The notes beneath the pieces are model-generated. The model had not been told where the DNA came from. It saw only the letters and a list, made by a program, of their open reading frames with translations, and made no database searches. Below are positions 1 to 5,044 of a stretch of DNA of 11,364 nt, piece by piece (the stretch's first letter is position 1; the number at the start of each line of letters is the position of its first letter). The DNA is from Acidimicrobiia bacterium (lineage in GTDB: Bacteria > Actinomycetota > Acidimicrobiia > Acidimicrobiales > Ilumatobacteraceae), in the NCBI GenBank assembly GCA_013821025.1, contig JACDHN010000043.1, positions 1-11,364 of the forward strand. Reading direction: 5' to 3'. The translations under genes and the position numbers were made by a program.

Positions 1-356
1 TTCGTGGAAGCGTTCGACGGATCGCTTCTGGACGAGGAGTTCGCTGACCTTGAGTTCGTTCATGCTCTGCGGATGTGCGCCGTTGTGGCGGTGCCACTCT
101 CTACCTTCTACGACTGGGCCGCCGGACCGACGGTTGCGCTGCAGGCCCGCCAGGCGGCCGACGCCGAGCTGACCGTCGTGATCGAACAGACTTGGCGCGA
201 CTCGCGACGCACCTACGGCTGGCCACGGGGTGTGAGCCCAGTTGACCCGCCGCCGCGGGATGACGGTGTCTCGTCGACGGGTGGCGCGGAATCATGCGCG
301 AGCAGGGGCTTCGTCGGCGCCAGCACGCCGACGTCGACCTTCAACGGTCCGAGTAA
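1..356 (+). pseudogene. IS3-family transposase (orfB) N-terminal relic, frameshifted
   Basis: The first frame (from before position 1 to about 228) reads RMCAVVAVPLSTFYDWAAGP and then RRTYGWPR. This matches the helix-turn-helix (HTH_21) start of IS3-type OrfB transposases. Homology then continues in two other frames. From about 230 it reads V-stop-AQLTRRRGMTVSRRRVAR, with a TGA at 233-235 where His is usual. From 291 it reads IMREQGLRRRQHADVDLQ and stops at 354-356. Two single-base insertions (in the G run at 226-230, and at 289-291) plus one nonsense codon therefore break the gene. The DDE catalytic domain that should follow is absent. This is a dead, truncated remnant. Its 5' end lies outside the window and no terminal repeat or target duplication was found. 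The family call rests on the HTH motif alone. Confidence 0.8.
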
Positions 357-778
357 CGCGACGGAGAACGGCGCGTGACTACGTCCGCTACCGCGGGAAG
401 CGTGACGCCAGGTAGCAAAGGTTGACTCGGAGATCCGCCGGGCCTCTCGGCCCCGGTGGCGGACCCGGCCCGGCTTGCACGGGCAGCCTCCCTCGCCAAG
501 GTGCACGCGCCCTTACCGGGTAGGCGCGCGTAGGGCGGGCTCGCCTCCATCGTTACACGAGTCTGAGGTCCGACGTCGACGCGTTAGGGGCCGGGAAGCG
601 GAGCTACTGGAAGTCGGACACATTGCCCGATACCGACAATTGGGCTGAGTGCATCCGACCGTCCGGCAACCGGTTCTGGGCAACGTCAGCAGATGGACGT
701 CGCTCTGGCACCGGGTAGTCCGTACGCTGCGGCCGCCGGCAACACGGTTCGAACGAAGACGAGATCCCACCCCTGAAG
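357..778. other. Stretch without a convincing gene; several GC-rich hairpins
   Basis: No reading frame here has a credible start together with recognisable protein motifs. The stretch holds three possible folded elements. The first is a hairpin at 434-463 (CCGCC-GGGCC, TCTC loop, GGCCC-GGCGG with a 4-nt bulge). The second is a hairpin at 506-528 (CGCGCC/GGCGCG, 11-nt loop). The third is the nested inverted repeat at 613-659, listed separately. None is followed by a clear run of T on either strand. The stretch lies between a transposase relic and a tRNA gene, which is typical of a decayed insertion hot spot. Part of it may be further unrecognised IS debris. Confidence 0.5.
613..659. repeat. 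Nested imperfect inverted repeat (possible structured RNA or element end)
   Basis: The outer arms GTCGGA (613-618) and TCCGAC (654-659) are perfect reverse complements. CAC (619-621) can pair with GTG (649-651). The inner arms GCCCGAT (625-631) and ATTGGGC (639-645) pair fully if one G-U is allowed, around a 7-nt loop. In total about 16 of the 47 positions on each side can pair. It lies 120 nt beyond the 3' end of tRNA-Pro in the tRNA's direction of transcription. There is no strong T run after it on either strand, so it is not a standard terminator. Function unknown. Confidence 0.45.
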
Positions 779-853
779 TCGGGGAGGGGAGATTTGAACT
801 CCCGGCCTCCACGTCCCGAACGTGGCGCGCTAACCAAGCTGCGCTACTCCCCG
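779..853 (-). tRNA. tRNA-Pro (anticodon CGG)
   Basis: On the minus strand the sequence folds as a complete cloverleaf of 75 nt. The acceptor arms are CGGGGAG and CTCCCCG, with discriminator A. The D arm is GCGC/GCGC. The anticodon stem is CCACG/CGTGG with a TTCGGGA loop, so the anticodon is CGG, reading CCG. The variable loop has 5 nt. The T arm is GGGAG-TTCAAAT-CTCCC. CCA is not encoded; CTT follows the discriminator. The gene starts only 15 nt after the stop codon of the receiver protein on the same strand, so it may be cotranscribed with that operon or use its own promoter within the end of that gene. Confidence 0.96.
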
Positions 854-865
854 CAACGGCTGTTC

Positions 866-871
866 AGCCTA
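866..871 (-). promoter_or_regulatory. Candidate -10 element (TAGGCT) for tRNA-Pro
   Basis: TAGGCT on the minus strand fits the TAnnnT -10 pattern and ends 12 nt before the first tRNA base, giving a short leader. Its first three bases are the TAG stop codon of the receiver protein gene. No good -35 match was seen 16-18 nt upstream, so this is tentative. Confidence 0.35.
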
Positions 872-1318
872 ACTGGCCGGGGCTGGTTCTCCCTCGATGA
901 CTTCCTGGCGTACCGGACCGTTGTGGTACGCGCCGCCGCCGGTCACGGTCGTGGCAGCGCGGCGCAGCCGGAGAGCGTCGAGCGGTTTCACGAGCCAACC
1001 CTCGGCACCGCTGCGCCGGGCCAGGTGCACGTCGGCCTTGCGATCGAGCAGCATCAGCGCTGGCACGTGCGGCAAAACACCTGCCGACTCATCGAGGCGC
1101 AGCGCCATCGCGACGGCCATGCCGCCCATCGAGCCGATCTGCAGGTCGAGGATCGCCAGGTCGTAGTCGGGTGCTGACGCGTCCTCGGTGCGCTGCTGCA
1201 CCACCCGCGACACGTGGCGCCCCTCGCCGCACACCGTGAACGACGTGTCGTCGTCGCCGAGCGCAGCGACGATGGTGTCGACGATCCACGACGAGTCGGT
1301 GGCCACCAGGATCAGCAC
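869..1318 (-). CDS. Stand-alone response-regulator receiver (REC) protein, atypical
   Basis: This 149-aa protein has the order of elements of a REC domain over residues 1-120. The first beta strand is LILVATDSS, with D8 as the only acid where most receivers have a pair. The phosphoacceptor region is LAILDLQIG with D58. The fourth strand is PALMLLD, which lacks the usual Ser/Thr. GAEGWLVKP carries the conserved Lys (K111). No output domain follows; the last 30 residues are a Gly/Pro-rich tail. The start is GTG, 9 nt after the stop of the ArsA-like gene upstream, with no clear Shine-Dalgarno sequence. This suggests translational coupling within one operon. The partner kinase is not in the window. 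The incomplete active site leaves open phosphorylation-independent signalling or a role as a docking partner of the ATPases. The REC call is fairly firm; the function is not known. Confidence 0.8.
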   Translation of the reverse strand: MLILVATDSSWIVDTIVAALGDDDTSFTVCGEGRHVSRVVQQRTEDASAPDYDLAILDLQIGSMGGMAVAMALRLDESAGVLPHVPALMLLDRKADVHLARRSGAEGWLVKPLDALRLRRAATTVTGGGAYHNGPVRQEVIEGEPAPAS

Positions 1319-1327
1319 GCTGGGAGG

Positions 1328-2428
1328 CTACTGGCGATCGAACAGCGCGGCCCCAATCTGCGCCAGGCCGTCGAGGTCGTGGACGTCGCCGCGTAACAGC
1401 GGCACTTCGGCAAGGGCCGCCCCTTCGATGGCCTTGACGAGTGGTTCGGCCACGCCGCGCTCGGCGGCAACGATGTCGGCCAGCTCGGCGGCGTTGCGCC
1501 ACAAGGCTGCTGCTGGCCCCGAGGCTTCCCCGGCGCGTTTGCGCGCCTGCTGCGCGCTCCACGTGCCGAAGGTTGGGTGAACCCGGTTCACTATTGCGGC
1601 GCTGACGCTCAGGTCCTGGCGCGCCAGCTGGCCGGCGAACCACATGGCCTCGTCGATCGTGTCATGGCGCGGCGAGGCGACCAGCACGAATCGAGTCACG
1701 TCCGATCGCAGCAGGGCGAGGACGTCGTCGGCCCTTTCCCGGAAGCCACTCTCCATGCCGGCGAAGGCTTGGAAGAACGCCACCGCGTCGGCCAGCACGT
1801 CGGAACCCACCACCTTGCCGGTGGCGCGCAGCACCGGCTGGGCGGCCAGGTTGAACACGCCCATCCCGCGCCGCGCCGGCAGCATCATCACCTTGAACAG
1901 CTTGTGGTCGAGGAACCGCGTCAGCACGCCTGGTGCCTCGAGGAAGTCGAGCGCGTTACGGCTGGGCGGCGTGTCGACGATCACCTGGTCGAAGCGCTCG
2001 TCGCCGTGCAGGGCGTGCAGCGTCTCGGCCGCCATGTACTCCTGCGTCCCGCTCAGCGCCCCGGCGATGTTGCGGTAGAAGCGGTTGTCGAGGATGCGTC
2101 GCGCCTGGGACTCGTCGGCGGCGTATCGGCGCACGAGCCCGTCGAACGTCGCCGTCGTGTCGAGCATCATCGCCCACAGTTCGCCGGGAGCGTCGGCCAG
2201 CTCGATGTGATGGGGCTCGGCGGCCAGACCATCGGTCAGCCCGAGCGCATCGGCAAGGCGGCGGGCGGGATCGATGGTCACGACGACAACCCGTCGTCCG
2301 TCTCGCGCCGCCTCGATGCCCAGCACGGCGGCCGTCGTGGTCTTGCCGACCCCGCCCGAACCGCAGCACACGATCACCTCTGCCCCGTGCAGAGCGCCGG
2401 CAAGGCCTGATCGACGCTTGGCACTCAC
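1328..2428 (-). CDS. ArsA/GET3-type ATPase, second of a pair (Rv3680-like)
   Basis: This 366-aa protein has an N-terminal P-loop CCGSGGVGKTTT (residues 21-32). The nucleotide-associated TIDPARRLADALGL follows (51-64), and VDTPPSRNALDFLEAPGVL (151-169) acts as the switch II region. It belongs to the ArsA/GET3 family of dimeric ATPases (SIMIBI class). In the P-loop the signature lysine of the GKGGVGKT form is Ser24. The upstream partner has the full motif, so the two probably form an asymmetric complex. No CxxC zinc or metalloid-binding motif is visible, so arsenite transport is unlikely. The GTG start at 2428 overlaps the TGA of the upstream gene by 4 nt (GTGA). The pairing recalls mycobacterial Rv3679/Rv3680, adjacent to whiB4; a whiB gene lies 2.3 kb away here. 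The molecular client is unknown. Confidence 0.9.
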   Translation of the reverse strand: MSAKRRSGLAGALHGAEVIVCCGSGGVGKTTTAAVLGIEAARDGRRVVVVTIDPARRLADALGLTDGLAAEPHHIELADAPGELWAMMLDTTATFDGLVRRYAADESQARRILDNRFYRNIAGALSGTQEYMAAETLHALHGDERFDQVIVDTPPSRNALDFLEAPGVLTRFLDHKLFKVMMLPARRGMGVFNLAAQPVLRATGKVVGSDVLADAVAFFQAFAGMESGFRERADDVLALLRSDVTRFVLVASPRHDTIDEAMWFAGQLARQDLSVSAAIVNRVHPTFGTWSAQQARKRAGEASGPAAALWRNAAELADIVAAERGVAEPLVKAIEGAALAEVPLLRGDVHDLDGLAQIGAALFDRQ

Positions 2429-3372
2429 AGACCGACCTCGGCAGTGAGGGCCGCGGCGAGCCGTCGCACGCCATCGGCGTCGACACCGGCCACCGGCAAC
2501 GCCGGCAGGTGCACCTGCGTGAGGGCCAGTTCCTCGGCCAGGCGGGCAAGCTCCGCGCGCTGCATCTGGCGCCGGGCGATGCGGAACTCGGCTGCTGCGC
2601 GCAGCGCCTCCCGATCGTCGTCGTCGAGCACTCCATCCGCTGCGTCGAGAGCATCGAGGGCGTCGGCGTCGAGCGGCGGTTCCCCTTCTGCGACATCGAC
2701 GCCGTTCACGACGACGGGGCCGAGTTGCACGCCTACGCGCTCCTCCAAGGCGTATGCCGTCTCCACCACCTCGTTGACCGGCGTCGTCTCAGGCATGGCG
2801 ACGAGCACGACCTGACAGCGGGCCGGGTCGGCAAGCAGGTCGATCACCTCGCGAGCCTGGCGATGCACGGGGCCGCTCCGTGCGGCGTCGAGCAGACCGC
2901 GAGCCGACGTGAGGAACGTCGTGGCGTGGCCGGCTGCCGGACCGTCGACGACGATGACGTCGTACTCTCCCGACCGTTCCAGCTGTTTGATCTTGCCGAG
3001 CACCACGATGTCGTCGATGCCAGGTGCCGCCGTGCCGACAACCTCGATGACGCCGGTCGACGACAGCCGCTTGGCGATCCTGGCGAACCCATGCTCGCGC
3101 AGATACTCGTCGAGAGCCGACGGGGCATCGATCGACTGCAGCGGGATCTCGTCTACGAGCGCACCGAGAGCCGGCTTCCCGTCGAGCTCCACCACCAGCA
3201 CGCGCCGGCCGGCATCGGCTGCCGCTCGTGCCACGACTGCCGTTACCGTGGTCTTGCCGACACCCCCCTTGCCGGCCACCACGATCACCCGCGAGGCCGT
3301 CAGCAACGGCAATGGGTCGACACGCTCCGGAGGCACCTTTGCGCAGACTAGCCCTCGGCCTGCTCGCAACAT
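2425..3372 (-). CDS. ArsA/GET3-type ATPase, first of a pair (Rv3679-like)
   Basis: This 315-aa protein has the complete deviant Walker A motif VVAGKGGVGKTTV (P-loop residues 34-41, with both lysines). LVVELDGKPALG follows near 55-66, and VIVVDGPAAGHAT serves as the switch II segment. The C-terminal part is alpha-helical and rich in Ala, Glu and Arg. It is an ArsA/GET3-family cytoplasmic ATPase and likely partner of the next gene, with which it overlaps by 4 nt. No Cys pair or transmembrane helix is seen. The start is uncertain. ATG at 3372 places the first 34 bases antisense to the divergent NfeD gene. GTG at 3336 would leave the two genes just abutting. Both retain the P-loop. No strong Shine-Dalgarno sequence precedes either start. 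By analogy to the mycobacterial pair, a role in envelope or redox physiology is possible but inferred. Confidence 0.88.
   Translation of the reverse strand: MLRAGRGLVCAKVPPERVDPLPLLTASRVIVVAGKGGVGKTTVTAVVARAAADAGRRVLVVELDGKPALGALVDEIPLQSIDAPSALDEYLREHGFARIAKRLSSTGVIEVVGTAAPGIDDIVVLGKIKQLERSGEYDVIVVDGPAAGHATTFLTSARGLLDAARSGPVHRQAREVIDLLADPARCQVVLVAMPETTPVNEVVETAYALEERVGVQLGPVVVNGVDVAEGEPPLDADALDALDAADGVLDDDDREALRAAAEFRIARRQMQRAELARLAEELALTQVHLPALPVAGVDADGVRRLAAALTAEVGL
3329..3341 (+). promoter_or_regulatory. Shine-Dalgarno GGAGG deciding a TTG start
   Basis: GGAGG at 3329-3333 stands 5 nt before TTG (3339-3341). It favours this rare start over the in-frame ATG at 3312, which has no comparable ribosome-binding site. 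The resulting N terminus is a clean signal peptide. Confidence 0.6.
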
Positions 3373-4691
3373 CGGCGTGCCTGGCTTGGTTTGGCTCGTC
3401 GGCCGGCGCTCAGGACGGCGACGACGACTCCGAGAACGCCCCTGCCGTCGACGTCCAACAGATCAGCGGCCTGGTGGACGACATCGTCGTGAACGAGATC
3501 GGCGAGGCGATCGAACGGGCGTCGCGGAACGGCTCGCAGGCGCTCGTGCTGCAGGTCAACTCCCGGGGCACCGTCGTGGGCCGCGACACGATGCAGCAGC
3601 TACTGGAGCGCGTCGCCGATGCCGAGGTGCCCGTGGCCGTGTGGATAGGCCCGACGGGCGCCCGGCTGTACGGAACGCCGGCCCAGCTGCTGGCCGTCGC
3701 CGACGTGACGGGAATGGCCCCTGGTGCCCGCGTCGGGTACACGGGGACCCCCCTGACCGTCGACGGTCAACCCGTCGACCTCGGCGACGCCGGGGACCGC
3801 CTCCGCGGCGACTCGGTGAACCTCCCCGAAGCCCGTCAGCTCGACATCTTCAAGCAGCCCATCGCCGACGAGGAGATCCCCGACGAGGGGATCCCGACGA
3901 TTACGAACATGGTCGACGCCCTCGACGGCTACGAGGAGGGTGGCGTCACGCTCGAGACCACCGAGGAGGTGGCGCTCGAGGACGGCACGGTGCGGCGGGA
4001 CACCACGGCGCCGGTGCGCTTCGCCAAGCTCAACCTCGTCGAGCAGCTGTTCCACACGGTGGCGTCCCCGGCCGTGACCTACCTGCTGCTGCTCATCGGC
4101 ATGGCGTTGGTCGTGTTCGAGTTCTTCACCGCCGGCGTCGGCGTGGCCGGTGTCGTGGGAGCCATCTGCCTGTTTCTCGCCTGCACCGGGCTTGCCGTGC
4201 TGCCGGCGCGGCCCTGGGCCGTCGGGATGCTGGTGGCGGCGGCCGTGGCGTTCGCCGTCGACGTGCAGGTCGGCGTTCCCCGTCTGTGGACCGGCGTCGG
4301 CGTGGCGCTCACCGCGCTCGGGAGCTGGTTGCTGTTCGAGCCGCTTCCCGGCACGACGCTGCGGCCGTCGTGGATCACGCTGCTGGCCGGCATCGGTGGG
4401 ATCATGCTCGTCTACATCGTCGGCATGCCGTCCATGGTGCGGGCGCGCTTCGCCACCCCGACGATCGGGCGGGAGTGGATGATCAACGAGCTTGGAACCG
4501 TCGTCCGGCGCGTCGACCCCGACGGCGTCGTGCTCGTCGGTGAGGGGCAGTGGAGGGCCCGCACGAACCGGGCCACACCCGTCGCCGAAGGCGAGCAGGT
4601 GCGCGTCGTCGCCATCGACGGCGTGACGCTGGAGGTGGAGCCCCTCGAGGGCGCCGCGCAGGACCATCGCCACCGCAGGCGCAAGTCGTAA
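3339..4691 (+). CDS. NfeD-family membrane protein with a degenerate ClpP-like domain
   Basis: I chose the TTG at 3339 because GGAGG (3329-3333) lies 5 nt before it and the product starts directly with a signal peptide: MRRLALGLLA, then cleavage after SSAGA near residue 24. An ATG at 3312 would add 9 residues. The 450-aa protein has an extracytoplasmic ClpP/crotonase-like domain (about 37-190), several hydrophobic helices (about 244-365) and a C-terminal NfeD OB-fold (about 375-435: LGTVVRRVDPDGVVLVGEGQ). This is the NfeD1b layout of membrane serine peptidases linked to stomatin partners. In the motif GPTGARLYGTP the catalytic Ser position is Gly112, and no lysine sits where the general base is expected. 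Proteolysis is therefore doubtful, and no stomatin/SPFH gene is adjacent. It is divergent from the ArsA pair with no spacer, and 80 bp ahead of whiB. Confidence 0.87.
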   Translation: MRRLALGLLATSACLAWFGSSAGAQDGDDDSENAPAVDVQQISGLVDDIVVNEIGEAIERASRNGSQALVLQVNSRGTVVGRDTMQQLLERVADAEVPVAVWIGPTGARLYGTPAQLLAVADVTGMAPGARVGYTGTPLTVDGQPVDLGDAGDRLRGDSVNLPEARQLDIFKQPIADEEIPDEGIPTITNMVDALDGYEEGGVTLETTEEVALEDGTVRRDTTAPVRFAKLNLVEQLFHTVASPAVTYLLLLIGMALVVFEFFTAGVGVAGVVGAICLFLACTGLAVLPARPWAVGMLVAAAVAFAVDVQVGVPRLWTGVGVALTALGSWLLFEPLPGTTLRPSWITLLAGIGGIMLVYIVGMPSMVRARFATPTIGREWMINELGTVVRRVDPDGVVLVGEGQWRARTNRATPVAEGEQVRVVAIDGVTLEVEPLEGAAQDHRHRRRKS

Positions 4692-4704
4692 CCAAGGAGT
4701 CGCG

Positions 4705-4770
4705 CGCGCGTCACACGGTGTTCACCTACCGTGCTTCCGCGCGTCACACCCCGTGTCTACGTTCGCCAGG
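4705..4770 (+). repeat. 33-bp imperfect tandem repeat in the whiB promoter region
   Basis: CGCGCGTCACAC occurs at 4705-4716 and again at 4738-4749, exactly 33 bp apart, about three helical turns. Each copy is followed by a GTGT-containing stretch and a CTAC box. Inverted repeats lie within the copies: GGTG-TT-CACC and ACGGT/ACCGT in the first, ACAC-CCC-GTGT in the second. The second copy ends at the predicted whiB start. The position and helical phasing suggest paired operator sites for a regulator, perhaps WhiB itself; that last point is inference. Confidence 0.6.
4758..4763 (+). promoter_or_regulatory. Candidate -10 element (TACGTT) of whiB, leaderless
   Basis: TACGTT fits TAnnnT and ends 8 nt before the ATG at 4772. 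There is no Shine-Dalgarno sequence before that ATG. This is the arrangement expected of a leaderless transcript starting at or next to the A of the start codon. The -35 region is weak. A similar TACCGT box lies in the first repeat copy at 4727-4732. Confidence 0.45.
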
Positions 4771-4771
4771 C

Positions 4772-5044
4772 ATGATCACTGCGTTGCTTGACGCCATCCA
4801 TGCGCCGAGCTGGAGGGTCCGTGCCTCCTGCCGGGGCGTCGATGGACAGGACTTCTTCCCGCCTTCTGGTGGCGAGCGCCGACGGGAACGCCGCCAGCGC
4901 GAGCTCAGGGCCAAAGCCGTGTGCGCCGGGTGCCCCGTGCGCAGTGAGTGCCTCGACGCCGCTCTGGCCAACGACGAGCGCTACGGCGTGTGGGGAGGGC
5001 TCACCGACGGCGAACGCGCGGTGCTGATCCTTGCGGCTTCCTGA
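4772..5044 (+). CDS. WhiB-family iron-sulfur transcription factor
   Basis: This 90-aa protein carries all four cluster cysteines of the Wbl family: C20, then C51-x2-C54-x5-C60 in VCAGCPVRSEC. The turn motif YGVWGGLTDGER follows at 71-82 and contacts the sigma-A region 4 partner in known members. The family binds a [4Fe-4S] cluster that senses redox state or nitric oxide and acts with the primary sigma factor. The C-terminal tail after GER is short (AVLILAAS) and has no basic stretch for DNA binding, unlike longer Wbl proteins. The start was chosen at the ATG close to the first Cys; upstream in-frame codons lie in the repeat region and within nfeD. The gene's 3' end overlaps selB, on the other strand, by 64 bp. 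Proximity to the ArsA pair resembles the mycobacterial whiB4 locus, but sub-family assignment needs a tree. Confidence 0.95.
   Translation: MITALLDAIHAPSWRVRASCRGVDGQDFFPPSGGERRRERRQRELRAKAVCAGCPVRSECLDAALANDERYGVWGGLTDGERAVLILAAS

Noticed and set aside
434..463. Strong hairpin as a terminator
   Set aside because: It has no T run on either strand and no gene ending beside it, so it is mentioned only as structure.
524..720. Open frame on the plus strand (about 65 codons, contains WKSDTLPDTDNWAE)
   Set aside because: It has no ATG or GTG start, no ribosome-binding site and no recognised family. Open frames of this size are common at this GC content, and the inverted repeat within it suggests structure rather than coding.
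714..778. Possible second tRNA because of GGTTCGAAC near 747
   Set aside because: The 8-bp palindrome GTTCGAAC looks like a T-loop, but the flanking bases cannot form a T stem and no acceptor or anticodon arm is present.
1577..2410. Long plus-strand open frame (277 aa)
   Set aside because: It is the shadow of the second ArsA-like gene: composition is His/Arg/Gly-rich with no domain, while the opposite strand has clear motifs.
3339..3410. Lipoprotein signal (TSAC) at the NfeD N terminus
   Set aside because: Residue -3 is Thr rather than Leu/Val/Ile, and the hydrophobic core continues past the Cys to a standard AGA cleavage site.
1933..4543. Other long plus-strand open frames across the ArsA genes and nfeD
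   Set aside because: They are Arg-rich low-complexity products typical of out-of-frame reading in high-GC DNA.
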